Positions 1-9,031 of a stretch of 64,000 nucleotides of DNA are shown piece after piece. How positions within the stretch are numbered: position 1 is the first letter of the stretch; every line of letters starts with the position of its first letter. Location: assembly GCF_900104095.1 (NCBI RefSeq), contig NZ_FNJO01000010.1, positions 20,231 to 84,230 on the forward strand, in the 5' to 3' direction. This stretch comes from Ralstonia sp. 25mfcol4.1 (GTDB lineage Bacteria; Pseudomonadota; Gammaproteobacteria; Burkholderiales; Burkholderiaceae). The notes under the pieces were generated by a model, which did no database searches, had not been told where the DNA came from, and saw only the letters and a program-made list of their open reading frames with translations. The translations under genes were made by a program, and so were the position numbers.

Positions 1-15
1 GCTTTTTCATTTGCA

Positions 16-122
16 GGCCCAGAAAGGGCAGTCCCTGCGGACTGCCCGCAGGGACGCGAAAAGCTTGCGCCTGCCGGCGCAATCCGGGGTCGCGCCCGGG
101 TGACCGAGTCCTCTTCTGGGCC
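16..122 (+). ncRNA. Candidate structured RNA, family not recognised
   Basis: No plausible gene fits here, but the stretch folds well. The ends are perfectly complementary (GGCCCAGAA at 16-24 with TTCTGGGCC at 114-122) and enclose three hairpins: one within 26-55, one at 65-82 with 7-bp arms around TGCC, and one at 84-99. The first can form two mutually exclusive perfect stems, 26-34 with 39-47 or 31-40 with 46-55. A terminator follows at 136-161, which favours the + strand. The window opens with the same GCTTTTT that ends that terminator, so a second such unit may lie upstream. I could not match it to 6S RNA, SRP RNA, tmRNA or a known riboswitch. It could also be the 3' region of an unseen upstream gene. 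Confidence 0.45.
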
Positions 123-135
123 CCAATATTTGAAC

Positions 136-161
136 GCCCCGCTCACCGGGCAGGGCTTTTT
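136..161 (+). terminator. Rho-independent terminator
   Basis: The outer arms GCCC (136-139) and GGGC (153-156) close a GC-rich hairpin with an interrupted inner stem, followed directly by TTTTT at 157-161. It would end transcription of the structured RNA upstream. Bases 162-345 hold no recognisable feature except the ribosome binding site of the next gene. Confidence 0.6.
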
Positions 162-345
162 CATCTCGGCAGTCTCTCCCGAATTTGGCGACTCGGCCGC
201 TCGTCCGACATCGTCTCTCTCATCCGCGCTCTCCGTCTTTTAGCGGGCGGCACACCCCACATTCGTCTCTAACCATCGCGCGGCCTTTGACCTATGCTCA
301 AGCTGATCGGGCATGGTCCACACAACGCCCGACGAGGTGGTTGCC

Positions 346-1245
346 ATGTCCGTACAGCTGATGTGCGGGAGAGAGGAGCGTGCCGGACGGTTGTCTGGCA
401 GGGCGCATGTCGCCCGCCTGCATGCGGGGCACCCCGGTCTCCCCCTGTGTTTCGTACTTGCGCTGCTGGCCTGCGCCGTGGTTCATGCCGAGGAGTCCCT
501 GGACGGCATGTCAGGGCGTGATGCACTGCAGTTCGTCCAGGACGCGCGCGCCCCGGATACGCCGCCGCCCGACCGGGCCGCCCCGCCAGCCGTGCCGGAA
601 GACACAGCACTATCGGTCGTGCCGCCGCGCATGGTGATCGGCAACGACGACCCCGACCTGCCGATTCCCGTCCATGCATCGCGGACGTCGCCGGAATCCG
701 CGCCCGAGGCCGAACCCATCGCCATCAATCTGGCAAGCATCGATCGCGTCGTGGAGCGATTCAACAGTACGCCCCGGACACCGCTCGTCCATGTTGAAGA
801 TGCGACGACTGCCACCGGCCTTATCGACAGCCGTGCGCGCAGCATGGCCGTGGCGCTCGACGCGCCGTTGTCGCGCAGCGGCGCGGGCCTGACGCTGCAA
901 TCGCGGGTGGAAATGGCCTTTCGGCCAGGCATGGCGCCCGTCCCCAGTAACTGGGATGCGCCGCCCGGCGAGGTCAGCGCCACGGGGCTGGCAGTGCGAC
1001 TCTACGGCTCCAAGCCGACGCGGCTCAACGGGGTCTATCCGTTCGTCGAGGCCGACTGGTGGCAGGACAACCGCGCGAAAACCATCAACATCAATGGCAC
1101 ACGTATCGATACCGATCTGCTGCGCGGCCTGTTCTCGTTCAACATCGGCGCACACAGCAGTTCGACCACGGGCCTGCGGCTCTGGATGAAGGCGCGCGCC
1201 GGACGCAACGCGGGCGGCACGGTGGGTGCCAGATATCGCTGGTAA
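346..1245 (+). CDS. Secreted protein with a partial autotransporter-like beta-domain end
   Basis: 299 aa from ATG 346, which has GAGG eight bases upstream; an ATG at 313 is also in frame but poorly placed. A hydrophobic stretch at about residues 34-47 ending VVHAEE looks like a signal peptide after a long charged N-region. Residues about 50-150 are Pro/Ala-rich and low in complexity. From about residue 215 the sequence (VYPFVEADWW, then NINGTRIDTD, ending GARYRW) follows the pattern of the last strands of autotransporter beta-barrels, including the terminal aromatic residue needed for outer-membrane insertion. A full barrel needs about 270 residues, and here only about 150 could belong to it. 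It is therefore a shortened or degenerate autotransporter, or a small outer-membrane protein. The barrel link is inferred from pattern alone. Confidence 0.6.
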   Translation: MSVQLMCGREERAGRLSGRAHVARLHAGHPGLPLCFVLALLACAVVHAEESLDGMSGRDALQFVQDARAPDTPPPDRAAPPAVPEDTALSVVPPRMVIGNDDPDLPIPVHASRTSPESAPEAEPIAINLASIDRVVERFNSTPRTPLVHVEDATTATGLIDSRARSMAVALDAPLSRSGAGLTLQSRVEMAFRPGMAPVPSNWDAPPGEVSATGLAVRLYGSKPTRLNGVYPFVEADWWQDNRAKTININGTRIDTDLLRGLFSFNIGAHSSSTTGLRLWMKARAGRNAGGTVGARYRW

Positions 1246-1296
1246 ACAAATACGGCAGCGTCCTGCGCAGGCAGTGAAATAATTTTCACAAGGGGC

Positions 1297-1324
1297 TTGC
1301 ACGGAAGGTGAATTGCGATACAAT
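1297..1324 (+). promoter_or_regulatory. Promoter of the tRNA-Arg gene
   Basis: A -35 element TTGCAC (1297-1302) and a -10 element TACAAT (1319-1324) are separated by 16 bases. They place the transcription start near 1331, seven bases before the tRNA. This is a near-consensus housekeeping promoter. Confidence 0.65.
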
Positions 1325-1337
1325 GCGTCCCTCGCGT

Positions 1338-1414
1338 GCGGCTGTAGCTCAGTTGGATAGAGTACTTGGCTACGAACCAAGGGGTCGTGGGTTCGAATCC
1401 TGCCAGCCGCGCCA
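1338..1414 (+). tRNA. tRNA-Arg (anticodon ACG)
   Basis: A 77-nt cloverleaf. The acceptor stem is GCGGCTG/CAGCCGC, the D arm contains AGCTCAGTTGGATAGAG, and the anticodon stem CTTGG/CCAAG encloses the loop CTACGAA with anticodon ACG. The T arm contains GGTTCGAATCC. The discriminator G and the CCA end are encoded (1411-1414). The anticodon A34 is normally deaminated to inosine by TadA so that it reads CGU, CGC and CGA. No integrase or duplicated 3' end lies next to it, so it does not appear to be used as an attachment site here. Confidence 0.97.
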
Positions 1415-1421
1415 CCTATTG

Positions 1422-1449
1422 GAAGGGCCTCCAGCAATGGAGGCCCTTC
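1422..1449 (+). terminator. Terminator hairpin after tRNA-Arg
   Basis: A perfect 11-bp inverted repeat, GAAGGGCCTCC/GGAGGCCCTTC, with a six-base loop, eight bases after the CCA end. The downstream T content is weak (GTCATTTGG), so termination or 3'-end protection is likely but not certain. Confidence 0.6.
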
Positions 1450-1822
1450 GTCATTTGGGGCCGGGATTTACGTCCCAAATCATTTCAGCTCCGATCATCA
1501 GGCCGCCATCATCGATGGCCGCCGTCACGGGTACCGCCATCGTATCCGTATCACCCAGGCCGCTCGCCGCACATCACCCCGTCCCGGCCTGACCGCCAGG
1601 GCAGTCGCGTGATGTCTTGCTCACAAATTACACCGCACCCCGCACGCGTTCCTATCAGTGTTCGGTATCGCCCGGAGGCGGACTCCGGAATCATTGACAG
1701 TGGCCGAGTCGCGGGCACATCATTCGTTCGGAATAGATGCGCCTCCGGAGCTACACGCGTCCCCCCCGGACCCGTCGTGCACATTCCCCCGGAAGGCCGC
1801 CACCATACTGGGAAACGGGGTC
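1450..1822. other. Intergenic region without a recognised feature
   Basis: The 373 bases between the tRNA terminator and the DUF1254 gene hold no gene, RNA or clear inverted repeat that I can support. Open frames crossing it lack ribosome binding sites and are extensions of the downstream reading frame. The promoter of the next gene should lie here. Confidence 0.5.
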
Positions 1823-3235
1823 ATGAACCGATCGATACGCCAACTGGCAAGCGTGGTCGCGCTTGCCGCCTTCCTTTCCGCCTGCGCATCCGCGCCGCCA
1901 TCCGCGCCGGACATTCCCGCCGCGGAACAGCCGCCGTCGGATCAGGCGATGAAGGCACTGTCCGCCGAGGTATTTACTTATGGCTATCCGCTCGTGCTGA
2001 TGGATGTCACGCGCGAGGTGATGACGGCCAAGACCCCGGTCAACACGTTCAACCATAGCCGCGCGTTCCCCGACGCCACCTACACCACGGTGGTGAGCCC
2101 GAACGCGGACACGCTGTACTCGACCGCCTGGGTGGACGTGTCCAGGGAGCCGGTCGTCCTGTCCGTGCCCGATACGGCGGGCCGCTACTACGTCATGCAG
2201 ATGCTCGATGCCTGGACCAATGTGTTCGCGTCGCCGGGCAAGCGCACCACGGGCACGCGGCGCGGCGCATTTGCGATTGTCGGCCCCGATTGGGAAGGGA
2301 CGCTGCCCAAGGGCGTGACGGAAATCCGTGCGCCGACCAGCATGGTCTGGCTGATCGGCCGGATCCAGACCAACAGCAAGGCGGACTACGCCAACGTCCA
2401 CCGCCTGCAGGACCAGTTCCGCCTGGTGCCGCTGTCAGCCTGGCGCAAGGGCATCCGCACCACGCCGCCGGCCACGCCACGCGCAGGGATGATCGATACC
2501 GAAACGCCGCCCGCCGAGCAGGTGGCAGCGATGGATGCGCAGGCGTTCTTCAGCCGTATGGCCGCGCTGCTGCCGGAAAATCCGCCCGGGCCCGATGATG
2601 TGTCGATGCTCGAAAAGATGCAGCGCATGGGCGTCAAGGCCGGTGAGCCGTTCAAGACCACGGTGCTGGAACCGTCCACGGCGCGCGCCGTGCAGGAGGG
2701 CGCCACCGCCGCGCTGGCCACCATCGTCGCCAACGGCCGCAAGAGCGCTGCGGGCAGCACGGGCTGGCGACTGCAGCGCGACACCGGCGCGTACGGCGCC
2801 GATTTCGACCGCCGTGCCGTGGTTGCGATGTATGGGCTGGGCGCCAACCTTGCCGAGGATGCGGTCTACCCGGTTGCCCGCGCCGACGCGTCGGGTCGTC
2901 CGTTCGATGGCGGCAGCCGCTACGTCCTGCATTTCGACAAGGGCCAGCTCCCGCCGGCCAAGGCGTTCTGGTCGCTGAGCGCCTACAACAACAAGCAGGC
3001 CTTCGCCAGCAATCCGCTGCAGCGTTACACCATTGGCAGCCGCGACCGGCTGCGCTACAACCGCGACGGCTCGCTGGATATCTATATCCAGTACGAACGG
3101 CCCGCGTCCGACCAGGTGACGAACTGGCTGCCGGCACCGCCCGATGCGTTCAGCCTGATGCTGCGTGCGTACTGGCCCGAGCAGGTCGTGCTCGACGGCA
3201 AGTGGATGCCGCCGGCCGTGCAACGCGTGAACTGA
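1823..3235 (+). CDS. DUF1254/DUF1214 domain lipoprotein
   Basis: 470 aa from ATG 1823, preceded by GGAAACGGGG; upstream in-frame codons do not encode a better start. The N-terminus carries a lipobox, LSAC at about residues 16-19, so a lipid-anchored envelope protein is expected. Residues about 45-190 match DUF1254 (GYPLVLMD, NTFNH, SPNADTLYSTAW, and RYYVMQMLDAWTNVF). The C-terminal ~110 residues match DUF1214 (FWSLSAYN and YIQYERP, ending just after LRAYWPE). The two domains commonly occur together in proteobacteria and no reaction is established for them. It is a monocistronic gene converging on the receptor gene, with a shared terminator. Confidence 0.9.
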   Translation: MNRSIRQLASVVALAAFLSACASAPPSAPDIPAAEQPPSDQAMKALSAEVFTYGYPLVLMDVTREVMTAKTPVNTFNHSRAFPDATYTTVVSPNADTLYSTAWVDVSREPVVLSVPDTAGRYYVMQMLDAWTNVFASPGKRTTGTRRGAFAIVGPDWEGTLPKGVTEIRAPTSMVWLIGRIQTNSKADYANVHRLQDQFRLVPLSAWRKGIRTTPPATPRAGMIDTETPPAEQVAAMDAQAFFSRMAALLPENPPGPDDVSMLEKMQRMGVKAGEPFKTTVLEPSTARAVQEGATAALATIVANGRKSAAGSTGWRLQRDTGAYGADFDRRAVVAMYGLGANLAEDAVYPVARADASGRPFDGGSRYVLHFDKGQLPPAKAFWSLSAYNNKQAFASNPLQRYTIGSRDRLRYNRDGSLDIYIQYERPASDQVTNWLPAPPDAFSLMLRAYWPEQVVLDGKWMPPAVQRVN

Positions 3236-3261
3236 GCGCGGCGCCCGCGGCGCCAGAATGC

Positions 3262-3292
3262 AAAAACCCTTCCGGTCCGGAAGGGTTTTTTC
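3262..3292. terminator. Bidirectional terminator
   Basis: A symmetric hairpin AACCCTTCC/GGAAGGGTT around GGTCC, flanked by an A-run on the left and a T-run on the right. It can stop transcription from the DUF1254 gene on the + strand and from the receptor gene on the - strand. Confidence 0.9.
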
Positions 3293-3321
3293 GTTTCCGG
3301 GCACCTGCCGGAGGCGTCCGC

Positions 3322-5427
3322 CTAGAACCTGTATTTCACCCCGGCGTAGAACGCGCGGCCCACGCCCGGATAGAACACGGCGGTGTTGGCCGTGCGCGCG
3401 TCGGTGACGGTACTGAAATCGCTGATGTAACGCTTGTCGGCCAGGTTTCGGGCGTCGAGGAACAGCGTCACGCCGCGCTCGAACTCGTAGCTGGCCTCGA
3501 TGCCGAACAGCACATACGACGGCACCTTGAGCGTATTGGCGTAGTCCACGTAGGCACCTGTCGGCACCCAGTCGATCGTGCCCGCCACGCGCAGGCGGCT
3601 GTTGCGGCTGTAGGCCAACGTGGTGCGCAGCACGTGCTTCGGCACCCCGGCGATGCGGTTGTTGCCGTAGACCGGATCGTTGTCGAAGCGGAAATCGCTG
3701 TAGTTCCAGATCTGCGATACGGTGAACTTGTCGCCCTTGCCGACGATATCGCGCAACACCTCGGCGCTGGCGCCCAGTTCCACGCCCTGCAGCACCGTCT
3801 TGTTGGCGTTGAAGGTCGATGCCGGAATATCGGCGCTCACCGTGTACTGCAGCAGCTGGTCGCGCAGGAGCGAGCGGTACGCGGTGACATCCCACGCAAA
3901 GCGGTCCCACTTGCCGCGCGTGCCGAGTTCCAGCGTCCAGCCGTGCTGGGCCGCCAGCGGCACGAACTGCTGCGTGGCGCCGATGGTCTGGCTCAGGTCG
4001 GTAAAGTCCGGGACGTCGGCGCTGCGCGTGATGTCGATGAACGCCTGGATGTCGGGCTTCGGTTCCCACAGCACGCCAAATTTCGGATTGACGCCGCTGA
4101 AAGTCGCGCCGTCGGACTTGGCGGTGGGGTTGGTTGGCAGGCCGCCGTAGTCCGTGTATTCGCGCCGGTTGCGGTAGGCTTTGGCGCCCGCCATCAGCGC
4201 CACGGTGGGCAGCACGTACAGGCGGTCTTCCAGGTAGGCCTCGTAGTTGTACGCGTCCTGCTTCGCGTTCAGCGTCTGGGCGCCGCGATTGCCGTTGACG
4301 TTGACGTACTGCCGCGCGTCGTTGTTGCCGCCGAAGAAGCGCGCCCCGGCGATCAGCTGGTTGCGCAGGCCACCCAGCGTGAAGTTGCCCGTGTAGCGCG
4401 GCGCGAAGCCGTAGGTCCAGCTGTCCTGATCCACGACCTGGAAGATCGGGTGGTACAGGCTCTTGTGAATGCCCCAGGTGGTCAGGTCGATCTGGCCGTT
4501 ATCGAGCTTGATGCTCGTGACGTTGGCCACCCGCTCGGTGCGGGTATTGCGCGCCTGGTCGCCCGCCAGCGCACTGGCCGACGCCATGCGCGGCGTGGTC
4601 AGCGCCTGATTCAGCGTCAGCGCGCCGGGCAGCAACTGGTCGACGATATAGGCCCCGAAGTAGAACCGCGTTTCCACCGACGGGCTGAAGCGATAGCCGA
4701 CGTTGGCGTTGATCTGCTCGTACTGCCCGCGCTCGTGGTCGCGCCAGCCTTCGGAATGGCTGACCGTGGCATTCGCCAGGAAGTCCCACGGGCCGATCTG
4801 GCGCGATACCTGGCCGCTGCCGCGTATCGTGCCGAAGCTGCCGCCGTCCACGCGCACCATGTTCCGGGCTTCGGCAGTCAGCGCCGTCGGCGTGGTGAAA
4901 TTGACCGCGCCGCCCAGCGTCGTGCTGCCATACGCCAGGCCGTTGCCGCCCTTGTAGACCTCGGCGGCCGACAGCGCCAGCGGATCGATCTGGTAGAAAT
5001 CACCACTGCCGTCGGCAAAGTTCGTCGGTACCCCGTCCTGCAGTATCTCGATGCCGCGTGTGTGGTAGCCACGCGCCACGCCCGAGCCACGAATCGACAG
5101 GCGCAGTTCCTGGCCGTAGCGTTCCTGCACGTACACGCCGGGCGAATCCTTCAGGACGTCGCGCAGGTCGTATGCGTAGGTATTGGTGAACGACTGCGCG
5201 TCGACAAAGCCGACCGATCCGGCCGACTGGAACAGCGACTGCCGCTGCTGTGCCAGGCCGGGCGCGGTCAGCGACCCGACGGCGGCAGCCGTGGCGGTAA
5301 CGGTGGGCAGGATAGGGATAGGGGCGGCATCCGGGCTGGTGATGGTTGCCGACTGGGCGAAGGCCGCGCTCGATAGTGCGGCTGCAGGAAGCGCCGCGAC
5401 GCGGCGCCAGGGTGTGGCTCGTTTCAT
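3322..5427 (-). CDS. TonB-dependent outer-membrane receptor
   Basis: 701 aa from ATG 5427, which follows AAGAGGA closely; 44 more open codons upstream lack a signal peptide. Residues 1-25 form a signal peptide ending AFAQ, and PTVTATA at about 41-47 resembles a TonB box. A plug domain spans about 65-175 (LKDSPGVYVQERYG, SIRGSG, EILQDGVP). The remaining ~520 residues form a 22-strand barrel ending in YAGVKYRF. The plug and barrel resemble FecA-like receptors, so ferric siderophore or citrate-type uptake is likely, but the ligand cannot be read from sequence. It lies 157 bases downstream of metE on the same strand. No Fur box or cobalamin riboswitch was seen upstream. Confidence 0.92.
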   Translation of the reverse strand: MKRATPWRRVAALPAAALSSAAFAQSATITSPDAAPIPILPTVTATAAAVGSLTAPGLAQQRQSLFQSAGSVGFVDAQSFTNTYAYDLRDVLKDSPGVYVQERYGQELRLSIRGSGVARGYHTRGIEILQDGVPTNFADGSGDFYQIDPLALSAAEVYKGGNGLAYGSTTLGGAVNFTTPTALTAEARNMVRVDGGSFGTIRGSGQVSRQIGPWDFLANATVSHSEGWRDHERGQYEQINANVGYRFSPSVETRFYFGAYIVDQLLPGALTLNQALTTPRMASASALAGDQARNTRTERVANVTSIKLDNGQIDLTTWGIHKSLYHPIFQVVDQDSWTYGFAPRYTGNFTLGGLRNQLIAGARFFGGNNDARQYVNVNGNRGAQTLNAKQDAYNYEAYLEDRLYVLPTVALMAGAKAYRNRREYTDYGGLPTNPTAKSDGATFSGVNPKFGVLWEPKPDIQAFIDITRSADVPDFTDLSQTIGATQQFVPLAAQHGWTLELGTRGKWDRFAWDVTAYRSLLRDQLLQYTVSADIPASTFNANKTVLQGVELGASAEVLRDIVGKGDKFTVSQIWNYSDFRFDNDPVYGNNRIAGVPKHVLRTTLAYSRNSRLRVAGTIDWVPTGAYVDYANTLKVPSYVLFGIEASYEFERGVTLFLDARNLADKRYISDFSTVTDARTANTAVFYPGVGRAFYAGVKYRF

Positions 5428-5584
5428 TCCTCTTGGTCGAAGATCGCGCCGGATGCCGACACGACCTCGCAATTTTCTTGTTTGGCTCGACCGAAAGGAT
5501 ACGGAGCCGCACGCGGCGCCGCCATGCGACACAGCGACGCAACGTGCGCTCCAGCGCATAAGCTCAGGCGTTCAGCGTATGACC

Positions 5585-7969
5585 TTACGCACTGGCCTGC
5601 CCTGCGCACGACGGTCCGCATGCCGCGCCATGCACATGCGAGGCGGGCCTGGCCGTGCCGGCGGGCCGCACCACGCGCTTCCAGGTGGCCGGCGCCTGGC
5701 CTGCCAGCTTCTGGCGCAGTGCCCGGGTGGCACTGACCATATTGGCCAGGGCCGCCTCGGTCTCGCTCCAGCCACGGGTCTTCAGGCCGCAGTCCGGGTT
5801 GACCCACAGGCGTTCCGGGGGGATCACCTCGCAGGCGCGCTCCAGCAGGCGCGTCATGGCTTCGACGGAAGGCACGCGCGGCGAGTGGATGTCGTAGACG
5901 CCCGGGCCGATCTCGTTCGGATAGTCGAAATCGCCAAACCCTTCCAGCAGTTCCATGGCCGAGCGCGAAGTCTCGATTGTGATCACGTCGGCATCCATGG
6001 CGGCGATGGCGGGCAGGATGTCGTTGAACTCGGCATAGCACATATGGGTGTGGATCTGCGTTTCGTCGCCCACGCCCGAGGCCGACAGGCGGAAGGCGCT
6101 GACGGCCCAGTCCAGGTAGGCGGCCCAGTCGTCCCGGCGCAGCGGCAGCCCTTCGCGCAGCGCGGGTTCGTCGATCTGGATCACGCGGATGCCGGCGGCC
6201 TCCAGGTCGCAGACCTCGTCGCGGATGGCCAGCGCCAGCTGGCGGGTGGTCACGGCGCGCGGCTGGTCGTCGCGCACGAACGACCACTGCAGCATCGTCA
6301 CCGGGCCGGTCAGCATGCCCTTCATCGGCTTGTCGGTCAGCGACTGCGCAAAGCGCGCCGTATCCACGGTCATGGGCTCGGGACGGTACACATCGCCGAA
6401 GATCACCGGCGGCTTCACGCAGCGCGATCCGTAGCTCTGCACCCAGCCATTCTCGGTGAATGCGTAGCCGCATAGCTGTTCGCCGAAATACTCGACCATA
6501 TCGTTGCGCTCGGCTTCGCCATGGACCAGCACGTCCAGGCCCAGCGCCTCCTGCTTGCGCACCGCGAGTTCGATTTCGGCGCGCATGCGGTCCAGGTAGT
6601 CCAGCGCGCCGATCTCGCCGCGCTTGTAGGCGGCCCGGGTCTGGCGAATCGCGGACGTCTGCGGGAACGAGCCGATCGTCGTGGTGGGCAGCGCGGGCAG
6701 CTTCAGCGCGTCGCGCTGGCGGACGATGCGCACGTCGAACGGGCTGTCGCGATCGGCCATGTCGGCGGTCACGGCTGCCAGCCGCTTCTGCACCTGCTGG
6801 TTGACCACGCGGCGCGATGTGCGGCGCGCGGCCTGCGCCGCATCGGACGCGGTAAGCTGCGCGGCCACCGCCGACTCGCCAAGGTTCAGCGCCTGGGCCA
6901 GGGTATGCAATTCTTCCAGCTTCTCGGTGGCAAACGCCAGCCATGCTTTCAGTTCGGGGTCGAGGCGGGTTTCGGTATCGAGCGACACCGGCACATGCAG
7001 CAGCGAGCAGGAGGGAGCCAGCCAGAGGCGGTCGCCCAGTTGGGCGTGCAGCGGCGTCACGGCCGCCAATACCTTGCGCAGGTCGGTGCGCCAGATATTG
7101 CGGCCGTCGATCACACCGACCGACAGCACGGCACTGCTTGGCAGCACGGCCTGCCACGCTGCCAATTGCTGGGGTGCCCGCACCAGATCGATATGAAAAC
7201 CGTGTACCGGCAGGGCGGCGACGCGGGCGGCATGATCGGCGGCGGTGTCGAAATACGTGGCCAGCAGCAGCTTCACGCCGGCATCGGCCAGCGCCGGGTA
7301 GGCCTGGTCATAGGCATCGAGCCATTGCGGCGGCAGGTCCAGGCACAGCGCGGGTTCGTCGATCTGTACCCACTCGATGCCGCGCGCCTGCAGTTGGGAC
7401 AGGATGCGGCGGTAGGCCTGCACCACCTTCGGCAGCAGACTCAGCCGGTCGAAATCGGCCGCGTGCGACTTGGACAGCCACAGGTAGGTGACCGGGCCGA
7501 TCAGCACCGGACGCGTGGACAGGCCCAGCGCCAGCGCTTCGTCAATTTCGTCGAAATACCAGTTGGCACCGCCGTCGAAGGTGCTGTCGGCGTCGAGCTC
7601 CGGCACGATGTAGTGGTAGTTCGTGTCGAACCACTTCGTCATCTCCATGGCCGGTTGGGCTGCATTGCCGCGTGCCAGTTCGTAGTACTGCGCCAGCGTC
7701 AGCGCGGCCGGATCCAATCCGAATCGCCGGGGCAGGGCGCCCAGCAGGGTGGTCAGGCCCAGCATCTGGTCGTACCAGGCGAAGTCGCCCGCTGCCACCG
7801 TGGCCAGTCCCGCATCGGCCTGCAGCTGCCAGTGGCGGCCGCGCAGCGTGGCACCCACCTCGCGCAGCGCCGCTTCCGATGTCTCGCCGCGCCAGAACGC
7901 TTCCTGGGCGAACTTCAGTTCCCGTCGTGCGCCAATGCGCGGAAATCCCAAAACGTGTGTACGTGCCAT
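5585..7969 (-). CDS. metE: Cobalamin-independent methionine synthase
   Basis: 5-methyltetrahydropteroyltriglutamate-homocysteine methyltransferase, the last step of methionine synthesis without vitamin B12, in the cytoplasm. It is 794 aa against about 753 in E. coli. The N-terminal (beta/alpha)8 domain starts [13 protein letters not shown]. The C-terminal domain carries the zinc ligands: His and Cys in [10 protein letters not shown], Glu in TIETSRS, and Cys in [11 protein letters not shown]. The extra length is mostly an Ala-rich tail containing two cysteines after the conserved core, an oddity that may be species-specific. It is transcribed divergently from metR with a MetR box between them, so homocysteine-dependent activation by MetR is expected. 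Confidence 0.98.
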   Translation of the reverse strand: MARTHVLGFPRIGARRELKFAQEAFWRGETSEAALREVGATLRGRHWQLQADAGLATVAAGDFAWYDQMLGLTTLLGALPRRFGLDPAALTLAQYYELARGNAAQPAMEMTKWFDTNYHYIVPELDADSTFDGGANWYFDEIDEALALGLSTRPVLIGPVTYLWLSKSHAADFDRLSLLPKVVQAYRRILSQLQARGIEWVQIDEPALCLDLPPQWLDAYDQAYPALADAGVKLLLATYFDTAADHAARVAALPVHGFHIDLVRAPQQLAAWQAVLPSSAVLSVGVIDGRNIWRTDLRKVLAAVTPLHAQLGDRLWLAPSCSLLHVPVSLDTETRLDPELKAWLAFATEKLEELHTLAQALNLGESAVAAQLTASDAAQAARRTSRRVVNQQVQKRLAAVTADMADRDSPFDVRIVRQRDALKLPALPTTTIGSFPQTSAIRQTRAAYKRGEIGALDYLDRMRAEIELAVRKQEALGLDVLVHGEAERNDMVEYFGEQLCGYAFTENGWVQSYGSRCVKPPVIFGDVYRPEPMTVDTARFAQSLTDKPMKGMLTGPVTMLQWSFVRDDQPRAVTTRQLALAIRDEVCDLEAAGIRVIQIDEPALREGLPLRRDDWAAYLDWAVSAFRLSASGVGDETQIHTHMCYAEFNDILPAIAAMDADVITIETSRSAMELLEGFGDFDYPNEIGPGVYDIHSPRVPSVEAMTRLLERACEVIPPERLWVNPDCGLKTRGWSETEAALANMVSATRALRQKLAGQAPATWKRVVRPAGTARPASHVHGAACGPSCAGQASA

Positions 7970-8052
7970 GCCGTGCTCCAGTGATGTCTGATCTGGCGCA
8001 CAGTGTCGTTTCGCGGCTAGAATGAATCAAGCGAGATGTTTTAAACAAAGTA

Positions 8053-8065
8053 TGAATTTCATTCA
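8053..8065. promoter_or_regulatory. MetR binding site
   Basis: TGAATTTCATTCA matches the E. coli MetR consensus TGAA-N5-TTCA exactly. It lies in the 129-base gap between the divergent metE and metR genes, 84 bases from the metE start and 34 bases from the metR start. A site here could serve both activation of metE and autoregulation of metR. Confidence 0.85.
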
Positions 8066-8098
8066 ACTCAAAAGTTCGGCTGGCTGGACGGGGCTGCG

Positions 8099-9031
8099 AT
8101 GATCGAAGTCCGCCATTTCCGGTCGTTGGTGGCGATTGCGGACTCCGGCAAGCTGGCCACGGCGGCCGAACGGGTGCACGTGAGCCAGTCGGCGCTGTCC
8201 CATCAGATCAAGGCCATCGAGGCGCACTACGGCATGGCGCTGTTCGATCGCACGCGCCAGGGCCTGCGTTTTACGCCGGCCGGCGAGCGGCTGCTGACGC
8301 TGGCGCGCGAAACGCTTGCGGCCATCAGCGCCGCCGAGCGCGACCTGCTACGCCTGAAAAGCGACACGCGCGGTGAATTGCGCGTGGTGCTGGAATGCCA
8401 TACCTGCTTTGACTGGTTGATGCCCGTCATGGACGAATTCCGGCGCCGCTGGCCGGAGGTGGAAATCGACCTCGTGGCCGGCTTCCACGCCGATCCGCTG
8501 GGGCTGCTGGCGCAAGGCAAGGCCGACATGGTGATCGGATCGAAGCCCCCCACCAGGCGCGGGCTGACCGTGGCCCCGCTGTTCCGCTTCGAGATCCTGG
8601 CGGTGATCGCCAACGAACACCGGCTGCGCAACAAGCGGCGCATCGAGGCGGCAGACCTGGCTGGCGAAACGCTGATTACCTACCCGGTGCCGGAGCAGCG
8701 GATCGACCTGATCCGCGAAGTGCTGGAGCCGGCAGGCATCCAGCTCGAACGGCGCACGGCCGAACTGACCGTGGCGGTGCTGCAATTGGTGGCGAGCCGG
8801 CGCGGCGTGGCGGCGCTGCCCAACTGGGGCGTCAAGAACTACGTCGACCACGACTACGTGCTGGCCAAGCGCATCGGGACGAGGGGGCTGTGGAGCGAAC
8901 TCTACGCGGTACTGCCGTCGGCCATGGCCGATCGGCCGTATGTGGACGACTTCGTATCGATCGTGCGCGAGACCTGTGCGGCTGAACTGGATGGCATCGA
9001 ACTGCTCGAAGACACCCCGCGCACCGCGTAA
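8099..9031 (+). CDS. metR: LysR-type regulator MetR
   Basis: 310 aa. The N-terminal winged helix-turn-helix (about 1-65: MIEVRHFRSLVAIAD, VSQSALSHQIKAIE) is typical of LysR regulators and very like MetR. The effector domain (about 90-300) opens with LRVVLECHTCFDWL, characteristic of MetR, which uses homocysteine as co-inducer. Divergence from metE and the MetR box between them support the assignment. It converges with the small ACT-like gene immediately downstream. Confidence 0.95.
   Translation: MIEVRHFRSLVAIADSGKLATAAERVHVSQSALSHQIKAIEAHYGMALFDRTRQGLRFTPAGERLLTLARETLAAISAAERDLLRLKSDTRGELRVVLECHTCFDWLMPVMDEFRRRWPEVEIDLVAGFHADPLGLLAQGKADMVIGSKPPTRRGLTVAPLFRFEILAVIANEHRLRNKRRIEAADLAGETLITYPVPEQRIDLIREVLEPAGIQLERRTAELTVAVLQLVASRRGVAALPNWGVKNYVDHDYVLAKRIGTRGLWSELYAVLPSAMADRPYVDDFVSIVRETCAAELDGIELLEDTPRTA

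Noticed and set aside
1308..1592. Open frame of 94 codons over the tRNA
   Set aside because: Its N-terminal half is only the translation of tRNA-Arg(ACG), a common false protein.
2435..4069. Long open frame on the - strand, 544 codons, across the end of the DUF1254 gene and the receptor gene
   Set aside because: It spans two convergent real genes and the terminator between them, and its product is Arg/Gly-rich without any domain. It is an effect of high GC.
5428..5584. Cobalamin riboswitch upstream of the receptor gene
   Set aside because: I looked for the B12 box and its flanking stems on the - strand and found none. The receptor's link to metE is by position only.
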